Notes: a model not told the origin generated them from the sequence alone. Shown: positions 26,131 through 35,250, numbered from the stretch's first letter. The stretch is 64,000 nucleotides of DNA from Lacihabitans sp. CCS-44 (GCF_024343735.1 NZ_RJUE01000063.1:1-64000), one strand, 5' to 3'. Program-made: numbers and translations.

Positions 26131-28347
26131 TCACCCCAAAACCTCCACCGCTCCCAGAACATTTTCAGATAGGTTTTTGAGCCATTTGAGCTGTTCGATA
26201 ATTACTTTGGCTTCTTGCAGTTTGCTCCGCATTTCGGTGGACATGGTCAGTATGCCTGACTCAATTTCGAGGTTGCGTTTCAGGTTGAGTTCAGCATATT
26301 TTTTATCCAGAAACTCAAAAGCCTCAAAACATTTGTCTGGGTTTTTAGTCACGCTTTTACCTTTCAGAATCGCTATTGCATTTTGTAGGTTTACACAGAT
26401 GTAATCCATGATAGTTTCAAAACTCTCGGAGGTATTGGTAGTCTTATGACTTTGAATATAAGCCGAATAGGCCGCAATTCCTGACAAGAAACTGTGATTG
26501 AGTAATACTGCCGCATAGATATTGCTCACCTGGTTTTTTTTGGATTTTGGCTCTTCTTGCAGTCTTTGAAATGCTCCGTTAAGATTTCCATTTTTGATAA
26601 AAGCATCTTTACGAATCAATCGGTAAGCGGTGTCTGCCGCTTGTTTGGTTCTGTACAGATTATTTACCGCTTTCAGGTAGTTGAGATTGGCTATCAAAGC
26701 CTTCTTTATGGCGTCTTTTATGTTTTCTTTCTCCCAAACTGGCCAAATGAAATACATAGCAAATAGTGAAATCAAAACGCCAACGAAAGTGTAAAGCCCT
26801 CTGTTGAGAATGATTTCAATGGAATCGTTTTCGTTTAAAACATAAAGCAGTAAAATACTGATGGTAATGCCGGCTGAGGCAATTTTATAGTTTTTGTTGA
26901 TAAATGAGAAGCCTACCAATAAGGAAACTGCGGCCACAGAGCCATAAATCAAGCTGTTTTGAAAGAAATAAACCAAAGCCAGCGTAAAAATCATCCCCAA
27001 AATGGTGCCCGCCATACGGCTTTTGGCCCGACTTTTAGTGAGGCCGTAATTGGGTCTTAGAATTACCATGGTCGTCACGATAATCCAGTTGGCGTAGTCG
27101 GGATTAAGAAACTGGCCGATTAAAAAACTCAATAGAAACGCAGTTGTTAGCCTTATAGAATGCCTAAAAATAACCGACTCGGTATTGAGGTTTATCTTTA
27201 TGGTGTTCCAAGAGTAGTTTTGGGTAGTTATAAACTGACTATTTCTACGAGGTACCAATTGCGACTCTTGCAAAAGGTTGTTGTAAATATTGTCAATCAG
27301 TTTTAGCTTTTCGATTTCTCGCTGTTCATGATCAAGAAGATTTCTCATCATCAAAGCTCCTTCGCGTGCTTTTGGGAGTTTTACGGCATCTACATATACT
27401 TTGATGCTATTTTCGGCCTCAATCAAGGCTTCGTCTAGATTTGGTTCTAAACTAAAAGTACTGTTAGATCTAAGAGCTTCGCCGAGTTTTATAAGATGCT
27501 CTGATACCAATTCCGAAGTTTTTTGATAGGGTAGTAGCAGGTTTGTAAACTTTCCAAGTTCTTCTTCAAATGCCTCAAAATCAGGATTCCAGGCAATAGC
27601 CATTTCGTATAAATCTATCATTTCTATGAATAGCAGATAGAGCTTTCTATTTTCAGAAGAAGATATGAGGGTCGATTTTTCGCTCATCAACATACTTCTA
27701 AGTAGTTCATGGTTTTCGTTGATGGCACTTTGTGTTTTTAACAACCTGTACTGCAAGTCTGGCGTATTGGTGGTGGCATTCCATTTGATATCATCACTCA
27801 TCTTCAAGTAGTTGGCTGTCAGTTCTATACATTCCGCCAATAGTAACTGAATATGTCTTTTTTGAAAAATGAACTGGCTCAAAGCCGAAACTATAATACA
27901 AACTATGCCACCAAGGCTCACTAATTTCAGGATTTCTAAAACGGGTAGCGAGTATTTGTGTAGCATGAAGCCCATTACCACGGCAAAAAGACCGGCAAAA
28001 CCAATCATGGAGCCACGAAAACCAAAAACAGAAAGCATGGAGGATCCAAAAACGAGTAAAGCAAGTGTCGGAATACGAATGTAATCAGGAAAATTTACGG
28101 ACAAAAAGAATCCCGAAAGTACAATTAAGCCTAAAGAAAGGCTGTAAAACATGCCAATGATTCGGTTTCTATTGGTACCTTCAATATTGGAGAAATAGGC
28201 AAACATAACACCCACCACCACTGACATTCCTGCTGGATAATTATTGGTAGAAAAACCCCAATATATCGGCAATACCAACAAGATACTGACTATGCTGGCT
28301 CTGAAAAAATCGAAAGAATTGATATGTTTATTAAGCTTTTGGGGCAA
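26131..28347 (-). CDS. FUSC-family inner membrane protein (YccS/YhfK-like)
   Basis: 738 residues in the two-fold FUSC layout: about five to six helices at the N-terminus (20-160), a soluble helical domain (about 170-385), a second helix bundle (about 395-530) and a C-terminal cytoplasmic helical domain. The segment NPDYANWIIVTTMVILRPNYGLTKSR around 420-445 is characteristic. Relatives include aromatic-acid efflux AaeB and aluminium-activated malate transporters; YccS itself has no proven substrate. It is a single gene in a repeat-bearing region. Confidence 0.9.
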   Translation of the reverse strand: MPQKLNKHINSFDFFRASIVSILLVLPIYWGFSTNNYPAGMSVVVGVMFAYFSNIEGTNRNRIIGMFYSLSLGLIVLSGFFLSVNFPDYIRIPTLALLVFGSSMLSVFGFRGSMIGFAGLFAVVMGFMLHKYSLPVLEILKLVSLGGIVCIIVSALSQFIFQKRHIQLLLAECIELTANYLKMSDDIKWNATTNTPDLQYRLLKTQSAINENHELLRSMLMSEKSTLISSSENRKLYLLFIEMIDLYEMAIAWNPDFEAFEEELGKFTNLLLPYQKTSELVSEHLIKLGEALRSNSTFSLEPNLDEALIEAENSIKVYVDAVKLPKAREGALMMRNLLDHEQREIEKLKLIDNIYNNLLQESQLVPRRNSQFITTQNYSWNTIKINLNTESVIFRHSIRLTTAFLLSFLIGQFLNPDYANWIIVTTMVILRPNYGLTKSRAKSRMAGTILGMIFTLALVYFFQNSLIYGSVAAVSLLVGFSFINKNYKIASAGITISILLLYVLNENDSIEIILNRGLYTFVGVLISLFAMYFIWPVWEKENIKDAIKKALIANLNYLKAVNNLYRTKQAADTAYRLIRKDAFIKNGNLNGAFQRLQEEPKSKKNQVSNIYAAVLLNHSFLSGIAAYSAYIQSHKTTNTSESFETIMDYICVNLQNAIAILKGKSVTKNPDKCFEAFEFLDKKYAELNLKRNLEIESGILTMSTEMRSKLQEAKVIIEQLKWLKNLSENVLGAVEVLG

Positions 28348-28500
28348 GTGTTATTTGTTTGTATTTTTTTTGAAATGAATGGAAGTGTTATTCAAAAAAA
28401 CTCTAGTGAGCTATAAATTAAGATATTTTGTTCAAATAGGTTTTCAAATTTGAACACCCATTGACTTGAAAAATTCATAAAACTATTACATGGTAAATAC

Positions 28501-28659
28501 CTATTTACCTGTTTGCATTTTCAGGCTGTTAAGTCTAATATAATCCAAAATCTGTTCTTTGGACTTACCGACCATATCAGCGGATATTCTTTCTTTGATT
28601 TCACGAAATGTTTTCACGGTATCAAATTCTTTCTCAGCAGTTTTTTGCTTAGTCTTCAT
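28501..28659 (-). CDS. Probable antitoxin of the PIN toxin (downstream partner)
   Basis: 52 residues, beginning MKTKQKTAEKEFDTVKTFRE and containing IKERISADMVGKSKEQILDY. This short helical pattern (FDTVKTFREIKERIS) is what I recall from antitoxins next to PIN-domain genes in Bacteroidota. The start overlaps the end of the PIN gene by 11 nt, so the antitoxin lies after the toxin, reversed from most vapBC pairs. No DNA-binding fold is obvious. Confidence 0.72.
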   Translation of the reverse strand: MKTKQKTAEKEFDTVKTFREIKERISADMVGKSKEQILDYIRLNSLKMQTGK

Positions 28660-29110
28660 ATTCTAAAATTTCTTTTGGTGACCGAATCTCTAGCGACGAA
28701 TAATTCATTCGTAAATTTATCGAGTTATAACCTCTAATTCTATAAACATTTACAATATGTTTAAAATTCCAACTCACAAGTATGTCTGCTTTGTTTATTG
28801 TGGCGGTGGCTATATGTAAACAATCGTCAAAACTTGTTTTACCCACAACCTTTTCATCAATGTATTTGGTCGCAAGTTCGATGATTTCTGAATTTATGGT
28901 CAATCTTTCCATTTGACTTTTGGGCAGACTTTTAAAAAATGACCTGACATTTTCTGGGGCATTTAATAATTCTGTTTCAGTCAAATCAGAAAATAGACAA
29001 ATAACTCGTCCCAATTTAACTCGTTCAAAAAGTTGCAGGGTTTCTTCCTCAAACTCCACATCGTAAACTCCGCCGAAAACAGATGTATCAAAATAAAACC
29101 GTTGTTTCAT
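28649..29110 (-). CDS. PIN-domain ribonuclease toxin (VapC-like)
   Basis: 153 residues, one PIN domain. Probable Mg-binding acids: D8 in FDTSVFGG, E45 or E47 in LTETELL, D95/D96 in SFDDCLHIATA, and the end motif ILVSWNFKHIVN at 110-121. PIN toxins cleave tRNA or other RNA when their antitoxin is lost. The gene overlaps its small downstream partner by 11 nt. The active site looks complete, so the module may be functional. Confidence 0.87.
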   Translation of the reverse strand: MKQRFYFDTSVFGGVYDVEFEEETLQLFERVKLGRVICLFSDLTETELLNAPENVRSFFKSLPKSQMERLTINSEIIELATKYIDEKVVGKTSFDDCLHIATATINKADILVSWNFKHIVNVYRIRGYNSINLRMNYSSLEIRSPKEILEYED

Positions 29111-29289
29111 ACTTTCAGGATTTGAATTTATTCTTTGACCAAAGATAACTATTTGTTGCGATTAGAACATTTCAAATACTTAACCATTTCGGTTGAATAG
29201 CTCCAAGGATTTCATAATTTTTACTTTGGTAAGAAATATTACATAAATACTCGAAAAAATATTTCTTCTTTGCGTATGAATTTTGAAAA

Positions 29290-29742
29290 ATGACAAAGCG
29301 TTCGAACAAAGATTATTTGCTGGTTGGGACACAATTCCTCTTGTTTCTGATTTACTTGATACCATTTGATTTAAATTTTGAGGTTGCTGATTATTTACGA
29401 TTTCCCAGTTTGTTGGTTGCCATTATCGGTTTTTTGATTGTTTTAGTTGCCTTATTGAACCTCGACAAAAACTTGACGGCTTTTCCAACACCCAAAAATA
29501 ATTCTGAACTGATTACTTCTGGCCTTTACAGGTATGTGAGACATCCTATTTAAACAGGTATACTATTAACTGTTTTTGGGTGCAGTATTTACTCTGCATC
29601 TGTTTCTAGACTGATTATCTCTTTATTGCTATTGATTTTGTTCTATTTTAAGACCGACTATGAAGAGCAAAAACTCTCGGAAAAATACCCCGAATATGGA
29701 GACTGCAAGGCCCGAACAGGTAGATTTATTCCAGGCCTTTAG
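29290..29742 (+). pseudogene. Isoprenylcysteine methyltransferase-like gene broken by one stop codon
   Basis: The frame from ATG 29290 encodes a membrane protein of about 150 residues except for a TAA at 29551-29553. Before the stop it has three helices and SGLYRYVRHPI; directly after it, in frame, comes TGILLTVFG and later YEEQKLSEKYPEYGDC, the methyltransferase motifs of the NnrU/ICMT/PEMT membrane family (usual block RHPxYxG). The TAA sits exactly where a Tyr codon is expected, so one base change explains it. Either a recent pseudogene or a sequencing error. Its end overlaps the MDR gene by 4 nt, tail to tail. Confidence 0.82.
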
Positions 29743-30713
29743 CCATTTATTTTTACCACTATTTTACCTAAGTGCTTGCCTTCGCCAAAATATTGAATTA
29801 GTCTTGGGATTTCTTCAAATCTATAAGGTCCATCAATTTGGAGTTGGATTTTCTTTTCTTTAATCAATTCCAAAACCTCAGTTATGCCGTCGTTGGGTTT
29901 TAGTGCCAACACTTCCATTTTTTTATTGGAAAAAAGCGAGATAATTTTCCCCAATAAATAGGCCCCCAAAATGCCTTGTATTTTGCCACCGATGGTGATG
30001 TATTTCCCACCAGGACTTAAAGACCTAAGATATGAATAGACTGGTTTGTTTGTTTTACAATCCAATATGAAATCGTATTTTTCTCCGTTTTGGGTAAAAT
30101 TTTCCTTTTTGTAGTCTATTAATCTATCATAGCCGATATGCTTTAAAACCTCAATTTTCTCAGCTGAATCTACTCCAGAAATTTTACACCCAAACCTTTT
30201 TGCCAACTGAAAAGCGAAATAACCCACTCCTCCTCCAGCACCGTTTATGAGGATTTTTTGATCTTGTTTTAAACCACCTATTTGTTTAAAAGCTTGCAAA
30301 GCCAAACCAGCAGCGTGGGGAATTGAGGCTGCTTCTTTCATGCTCAAGTAATCAGGTTTTTTAAGAATAGCTTTTTCGTTTATACAACAGAATTCAGCAT
30401 AACTTCCGAAACCATAATCTGAAATATCTCCAAAAACTTCATCGCCTTCCTTAAATAGTTTCACTTCGGAGCCAATTTTAACTATAAAACCGGCCAACTC
30501 TATACCTAGGGTAGAATTTTTTGGTTTCCAAAAACCAAACATCAACCTATACAAATAAGGTCTGCCGTTTACCAAGCTCCAGTCATAATCGTTAATTGTA
30601 GTTGCATACACTTTAACCAAAACTTCATTCGGTTTGGGTTCGGGCGTACTTACCTCAACTACATCAAGAACTTTTTCTGGATTTCCATATTTTTGATATG
30701 AAAGGGCTCGCAT
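29739..30713 (-). CDS. Zinc-independent MDR-family quinone/alcohol oxidoreductase
   Basis: 324 residues. Medium-chain dehydrogenase/reductase: GroES-like N-terminal domain (1-125) and NADPH-binding Rossmann domain with GAGGGVGYFAFQLAKRFG near 158-175. The zinc ligands of alcohol dehydrogenases are not seen, which places it with quinone or enone reductases such as RTN4IP1-type proteins. The preferred substrate is unknown. A paralogue of the same family is at 40557-41561. Followed upstream by a VOC protein on the same strand 70 bp away. Confidence 0.9.
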   Translation of the reverse strand: MRALSYQKYGNPEKVLDVVEVSTPEPKPNEVLVKVYATTINDYDWSLVNGRPYLYRLMFGFWKPKNSTLGIELAGFIVKIGSEVKLFKEGDEVFGDISDYGFGSYAEFCCINEKAILKKPDYLSMKEAASIPHAAGLALQAFKQIGGLKQDQKILINGAGGGVGYFAFQLAKRFGCKISGVDSAEKIEVLKHIGYDRLIDYKKENFTQNGEKYDFILDCKTNKPVYSYLRSLSPGGKYITIGGKIQGILGAYLLGKIISLFSNKKMEVLALKPNDGITEVLELIKEKKIQLQIDGPYRFEEIPRLIQYFGEGKHLGKIVVKING

Positions 30714-30783
30714 ATTTTCAAAAATTTTATAGCTCTAAGCTATATATTTATTTTTTTTATATGAAATGGTTTTTGATAGATGA

Positions 30784-31173
30784 TCAGATGGCCGTTTCAG
30801 TGGCTTCCATCAACGCCAAATAGGCTCCTGCGGGATCTTGAATAACCGCAAACATATCTTTCCCCATTTTTCTTGGGCCGTCTATTGTTTTTCCACCAAG
30901 TTTTTGGCAATTTTCTAAACTTTCACTGAGATTTTTAACAATCACATAGTTGAGCCATTGAGCGGGAATGTTGGCATTCGATCCTTTTTTGTGGCAAATA
31001 CCTGCTATACATTCGTCGCCAGCCTCTAGGGTATTGTGTACATTGTAGTCCACGTAATCGTCTAAAGGTTGCTCGCTGAATGTCCAGCCAATTACTGAGC
31101 CATAAAAATCTTTAATTTCTTCGGCGTTTTCTACCGTTAAATCTGTCCAAAGAATTTTTCCTTTTGCTTGCAT
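30784..31173 (-). CDS. VOC-family (glyoxalase/bleomycin-resistance-like) protein
   Basis: 129 residues, two beta-alpha-beta-beta-beta units: GKILWTDLTVENAEEIKDFY at the start, QWLNYVIVKNLSESLENC in the middle, and the typical FAVIQDPAGAYLALME ending. VOC proteins bind a divalent metal and include glyoxalases, extradiol dioxygenases and resistance proteins; the substrate here cannot be named. Cytoplasmic. It may share a transcript with the MDR gene downstream. Confidence 0.85.
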   Translation of the reverse strand: MQAKGKILWTDLTVENAEEIKDFYGSVIGWTFSEQPLDDYVDYNVHNTLEAGDECIAGICHKKGSNANIPAQWLNYVIVKNLSESLENCQKLGGKTIDGPRKMGKDMFAVIQDPAGAYLALMEATETAI

Positions 31174-31298
31174 TTGGTTGTTTGTTTTTCTGAACTTTTT
31201 TTTTGAAACTATAATTTGTTTTTGAATAATCTGATTTTCTTTGAATAATAAATATAGGCCAAATCGTTAAAAAATTCTGATACTAAGATGAATTTTTT

Positions 31299-31323
31299 AT
31301 ATGAAAATATTGTCATATATTTG
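31299..31323 (+). promoter_or_regulatory. Promoter and probable ArsR operator of the sulfur cluster
   Basis: -7 box TATATTTG at 31316-31323 (start near 31327, ATG at 31356). An inverted repeat ATATGA (31299-31304) - 8 nt - TCATAT (31313-31318) overlaps it. AT-rich dyads of this kind are bound by BigR/SqrR-type ArsR proteins, so autorepression is inferred. A related ATATGA...TCATA arrangement lies at 31673-31699 before the TauE gene. Confidence 0.5.
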
Positions 31324-31355
31324 AATTAATTATTATTTGCAAATGTTAAAGCGAT

Positions 31356-31655
31356 ATGGTAGAAATAATAGATTTAGAAAAATTCGAAAAAGCTGCTTTT
31401 ATCCTTAAAACGGTGGCTCATCCCATGCGTTTGGCGATTGTGGAGTTGCTTACCAACAATGATTCCCTTTCGGTAAACGAAATTTGTGAGAAAATAAATG
31501 GTGAACAATCATTGGTGTCGCATCATTTAATCAACATGAAACTAAAAGGTATTTTGCAGTCCAGCAGAGAAGGACAGTTTATACATTATTCTTTGAAACT
31601 TAAAGAAATAAACAAACTTCTAGATTGCGTACAGAATTGCACTTGCCATTTTTAG
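31356..31655 (+). CDS. ArsR-family regulator, candidate persulfide sensor
   Basis: 99 residues, winged helix-turn-helix with TVAHPMRLAIVELL near 19-32 and recognition helix EQSLVSHHLINMKLKGIL near 50-67. Cysteines are C44 in NEIC and C91, C95, C97 in DCVQNCTCHF at the end. Sulfide-responsive BigR/SqrR regulators use one cysteine near the recognition domain and one in the last helix; C44 and one of C91-C97 could form such a pair, but the exact alignment was not tested. The gene heads a cluster for sulfide, persulfide and thiosulfate handling, which supports that function. Confidence 0.88.
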   Translation: MVEIIDLEKFEKAAFILKTVAHPMRLAIVELLTNNDSLSVNEICEKINGEQSLVSHHLINMKLKGILQSSREGQFIHYSLKLKEINKLLDCVQNCTCHF

Positions 31656-31745
31656 CTTTTTTTTTATATGCAATATGATAAAAACAACATATATTCATAA
31701 GTCTATAGTTTAAGTAGATTACTCTTTACAATTTTGATTGGATCA

Positions 31746-32546
31746 ATGGAGATAATAGGATTTTTTGGGGCACTTTTAATGGGGATTTCTCTTGGCTTGA
31801 TTGGCGGTGGAGGGTCTATTCTTACAGTGCCTATTTTGGTATATTTATTTCATATTGACCCTGTTTTGGCTACAGCCTACTCTCTTTTTATCGTTGGTTT
31901 TACCAGTTTATTAGGCTCCACAAGCCACATAAAACAAGGAAATATTCATTGGCGAACTGCTTTGGTTTTTGGAATACCTTCCATCATAAGTGTCTACATT
32001 ACTAGGCAGTTTTTGGTCCCAATTATTCCACAAGAAATCTTCAGTGTGGGCGATTATATGGTTACCAAGCCTATTCTCATGTTGTTGGTTTTTGCGGTTT
32101 TGATGGTAATCGCCTCTTATTCAATGATTAAGCCAGGGAAAAATCAAGTTGATGGAGCGGTAGGAGAGGTGGATTATAGATATTTGTTGATTTTGCTCGA
32201 AGGGTTGGGTGTAGGTATGATTACAGGTTTTGTCGGAGCAGGCGGAGGTTTTCTGATTATACCCGCATTGGTGCTTTTAGCCAAGCTGCCCATGAAAAAA
32301 GCTGTTGGTACCTCACTGGTCATTATCGGTCTTAAATCCCTCATTGGTTTTATGGGTGATGTCAACGGGAGTTCTGTTATTGATTGGAAATTTTTGGTAA
32401 TTTTTACGTCCATAGCGTCAGTTGGGATTTTCTTGGGAAGTCATTTGTCTAAAAAAGTAAAAGACGAAAAACTTAAGCCCATTTTTGGATATTTTGTATT
32501 GATTATGGGTATTTATATCCTCGTAAAAGAACTGATTTTTAAATAA
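31746..32546 (+). CDS. TauE/SafE-family sulfite or organosulfur anion exporter
   Basis: 266 residues from the ATG at 31746; an in-frame TTG 12 nt before is possible but less likely. Eight membrane helices in two repeats, each opening with a glycine-rich loop: GISLGLIGGGGSILTVPILV and GMITGFVGAGGGFLIIPALV. The family exports sulfite, sulfoacetate or related anions. In clusters with persulfide dioxygenase it removes sulfite, the dioxygenase product. Follows the ArsR gene and precedes the dioxygenase by 40 bp, likely in one transcript. Confidence 0.9.
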   Translation: MEIIGFFGALLMGISLGLIGGGGSILTVPILVYLFHIDPVLATAYSLFIVGFTSLLGSTSHIKQGNIHWRTALVFGIPSIISVYITRQFLVPIIPQEIFSVGDYMVTKPILMLLVFAVLMVIASYSMIKPGKNQVDGAVGEVDYRYLLILLEGLGVGMITGFVGAGGGFLIIPALVLLAKLPMKKAVGTSLVIIGLKSLIGFMGDVNGSSVIDWKFLVIFTSIASVGIFLGSHLSKKVKDEKLKPIFGYFVLIMGIYILVKELIFK

Positions 32547-32586
32547 ATTTTTATTGGATTGGAATTGATTTTAATAATATAAAATT

Positions 32587-34005
32587 ATGTTGATAGAGCA
32601 AATTTATACAGGATGTTTGGCTCAGGGAGCTTATTACATTGAATCTGAAGGAGAATGTGTGATTATTGATCCACTTCGCGAAGTAAATCAATACATAGAA
32701 AAAGCTGCTGAAAATGGTGCAAAAATCAAGTATATTCTTGAGACGCATTTTCATGCTGACTTTGTAAGTGGTCACTTAGAACTTTCCAAAAAAACAGGAG
32801 CAACCATCGTTTTTGGACCAACAGCCAAACCAAATTTTAAAGCTTTAATAGCCACAGATGGGCAAATATTAGAAGTGGGCAAGCTTAAGATAAAAGTTCT
32901 TCATACACCTGGTCATACTATGGAGTCTTCAACTTATTTACTTTTCGACGAAAACGGTAAAGAATATTGTATATTTTCGGGTGATACCTTGTTTATTGGA
33001 GACGTTGGTCGCCCAGATTTGGCTCAGAAATCAGACTTAACTATTTATGATTTAGCTGGTTTTCTTTTTGATTCACTCAGAAACAAAATCATGACTTTGC
33101 CAGACACAATTTTGGTTTATCCAGCACATGGTGCAGGTTCAGCTTGTGGCAAAAACATGAGTAAAGAAACCTACGACACATTGGGCAACCAAAAGATGTT
33201 TAATTATGTCCTAAGAGCCAATATGACCCGCGAAGAGTTTATTAAGGAAGTTACGGATGGCTTAGAATTGGTACCTCCACCATATTATTTCCCAAAAAAT
33301 GTAATGATGAACAAAACGGGAGCCCAAAACGTAGATGTAGTGAAATCACAAGTACAGGCTCTTTCGCCAGCTGCATTTGAGGCTGCTGCAAATGAAACTG
33401 GTGCCATCATGATTGATACAAGGCCGCAACATATCTTTAAAGAAGCATTTATTCCCAACGCTATTTTTATTGGAATTAAAGGTGACTTTGCCCCTTGGGT
33501 TGGTACACTTTTGACAGATATTGAACAGCCCATTTTGATTGTTGCTGACGAAGAAAATCGTGAGGAGGTGATAACGAGGTTGTCTAGGGTGGGTTATGAC
33601 AATATTATTGGATATTTAGATGGTGGCATGGAGGCTTGGATAAAAGCAGGTAAAGAAACTGATAATATTGAATCCATCAGTGCCACAGACTTTGCTGCGA
33701 AATTTAAGGAAACTGAGGGTAAAATACTTGTAAAAGACGTAAGAAAACCGACCGAATATTCTGCAGAACATGTAGATGAAGCCATGAACATCCCGTTGGC
33801 AAATCTTAGTAAAAACATGGCGGAATTCTCAAAAACTGAGACCAACTACTTACATTGTGCAGGTGGCTATAGGTCTATGATAGCGGCTTCCATTCTAAAA
33901 TCTCGCGGATTTGACAATTTGATTGATGTCAATGGCGGTTTTGCGGCAATTTCTGCTACAGATATTCCAAAAAGCGATTTTGTGTGCCAATCAAAAATGA
34001 AATAA
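32587..34005 (+). CDS. Persulfide dioxygenase fused to two rhodanese domains
   Basis: 472 residues. The metallo-beta-lactamase domain (1-250) has THFHADFVSGH at 53-63, HTPGHTMES and SGDTLFIGDVGRPDL, the ETHE1 iron-site pattern. A linker (about 255-270) leads to a first rhodanese-like domain whose catalytic-cysteine position reads VADEENRE (no cysteine, so inactive), and a second one with LHCAGGYRS, an intact CxxxxR active loop. The enzyme oxidises glutathione or low-molecular-weight persulfide to sulfite in the cytoplasm; the rhodanese can move sulfane sulfur to or from it. The fusion keeps both activities in one protein. Confidence 0.93.
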   Translation: MLIEQIYTGCLAQGAYYIESEGECVIIDPLREVNQYIEKAAENGAKIKYILETHFHADFVSGHLELSKKTGATIVFGPTAKPNFKALIATDGQILEVGKLKIKVLHTPGHTMESSTYLLFDENGKEYCIFSGDTLFIGDVGRPDLAQKSDLTIYDLAGFLFDSLRNKIMTLPDTILVYPAHGAGSACGKNMSKETYDTLGNQKMFNYVLRANMTREEFIKEVTDGLELVPPPYYFPKNVMMNKTGAQNVDVVKSQVQALSPAAFEAAANETGAIMIDTRPQHIFKEAFIPNAIFIGIKGDFAPWVGTLLTDIEQPILIVADEENREEVITRLSRVGYDNIIGYLDGGMEAWIKAGKETDNIESISATDFAAKFKETEGKILVKDVRKPTEYSAEHVDEAMNIPLANLSKNMAEFSKTETNYLHCAGGYRSMIAASILKSRGFDNLIDVNGGFAAISATDIPKSDFVCQSKMK

Positions 34006-34133
34006 GAATATATTTAAGGGTTAAATAGTAAGTCGATAATTAGGGTGCAGGTTTTGTACCCCAAATTATTTTTCTAAATTTACTTGCTTTGTAATTTCAA
34101 TTTGAATTCCATTTCATGCTTAAAGGGGTTTGT

Positions 34134-34168
34134 TTTGAATTTATAACAGTTATCAAGTGTTATTTTTG
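34134..34168 (+). promoter_or_regulatory. Probable promoter before the YeeE/YedE pair
   Basis: -7 box TATTTTTG (34161-34168) with TTTG at 34134-34137, 23 nt apart; the start near 34172 lies 25 nt before the ATG. The 191-bp gap suggests the transport and cytochrome genes form a second transcript. Confidence 0.42.
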
Positions 34169-34196
34169 AGTGTTTAAACCATAAAAATTTTAAAAC

Positions 34197-34769
34197 ATGT
34201 TGGAATTTATAAAACAGCCTTGGCACTGGTCAGTTGCAGGGGTTTTTATTGGCCTTACAGTTCCCGTTCTCTTAATTATTGGCAACAAAAACTTCGGTAT
34301 TTCTTCTTCCCTTAGGCATATCTGTGCGGCTTGCATTCCGGCCAATATCCCTTTGTTTAAGTACAATTGGAAAAACGAAATCTGGAACCTGTTTTTTGTT
34401 TTTGGTGTGTTGTTGGGCGGGTTTTTAGGAACATTTGGATTGGCGAATGAAGCGGATATCCAAGTAGCTCAAAGCACCATAGACGATTTAAGGGTCTTTG
34501 GTGTAAGTGATTTCAAAAATTTGATGCCTACGGATATTTTTAGTTTTGACAATTTATTTACACTTAAGGGCTTGTTTTTCTTCATAATTGGTGGTTTTTT
34601 GGTCGGTTTTGGTACACGTTACGCAGGAGGTTGCACATCTGGGCATTCCATCATGGGTTTAGCTAGTCTGCAATGGCCCTCTTTGGTGGCAACTATATTT
34701 TTTATGTTGGGAGGATTTGCCATGACTCACCTCGGATTACCTATTATTTTTAACCTAATTAATAAATAA
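34197..34769 (+). CDS. YeeE/YedE-family sulfur transporter, half 1
   Basis: 190 residues, about five helices. Marker motif YAGGCTSGHSIMGLASLQWP near 142-161 and an N-terminal CAACIPANIPLF block. TsuA-type YeeE transporters carry thiosulfate inward by passing it along conserved cysteines, and two-gene versions (often called PmpA/PmpB) split the protein into halves. The partner gene starts 3 nt downstream, so both halves are probably made in equal amounts. Inner membrane. Confidence 0.88.
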   Translation: MLEFIKQPWHWSVAGVFIGLTVPVLLIIGNKNFGISSSLRHICAACIPANIPLFKYNWKNEIWNLFFVFGVLLGGFLGTFGLANEADIQVAQSTIDDLRVFGVSDFKNLMPTDIFSFDNLFTLKGLFFFIIGGFLVGFGTRYAGGCTSGHSIMGLASLQWPSLVATIFFMLGGFAMTHLGLPIIFNLINK

Positions 34770-34772
34770 ATT

Positions 34773-35246
34773 ATGAAAGTAGATATAAATCCAAGTTGTG
34801 ATGCTCAAAATGAGTTAGCTCAACGTGAGAGTTTTTTGTCAAATATCAAATACCTGATAGTGGGTACACTTTTCGGTATTGTGTTTGTAAAAGCAGAGAT
34901 TATCTCTTGGTTTAGAATCCAAGAAATGTTCAGAATGCAGAGTTTTCACATGTATGGCGTAATCGGAACCGCAGTAGTGGTAGGGATGATATCCTTATTT
35001 ATTATCAAAAAACTCAATATCAAAACCTTGAATGGCGAAGAGATTGTGATTGCTAAAAAACCATTTTCCAAAGGATTAATTTACGGAGGATTTATGTTTG
35101 GTTTGGGCTGGGCTATTACTGGAGCTTGTCCTGGGCCGTTATTTGCTCAGATTGGCTCTGGGTATTTGGTAGTGATAGTTACTTTTCTAAGTGCGGTTTT
35201 TGGTACATGGACATACGGTTTGTTGCAAAAACACCTTCCTCATTGA
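34773..35246 (+). CDS. YeeE/YedE-family sulfur transporter, half 2 (DUF6691-like)
   Basis: 157 residues with four helices and the second-half motif GWAITGACPGPLFAQIGSG near 110-128, holding the conserved cysteine. It begins 3 nt after half 1 and ends 4 nt before the cytochrome gene, so translation of all three is tightly linked. Together with half 1 it should take up thiosulfate or another reduced sulfur anion, feeding oxidation enzymes in the same cluster. Confidence 0.87.
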   Translation: MKVDINPSCDAQNELAQRESFLSNIKYLIVGTLFGIVFVKAEIISWFRIQEMFRMQSFHMYGVIGTAVVVGMISLFIIKKLNIKTLNGEEIVIAKKPFSKGLIYGGFMFGLGWAITGACPGPLFAQIGSGYLVVIVTFLSAVFGTWTYGLLQKHLPH

Positions 35247-35250
35247 AATT

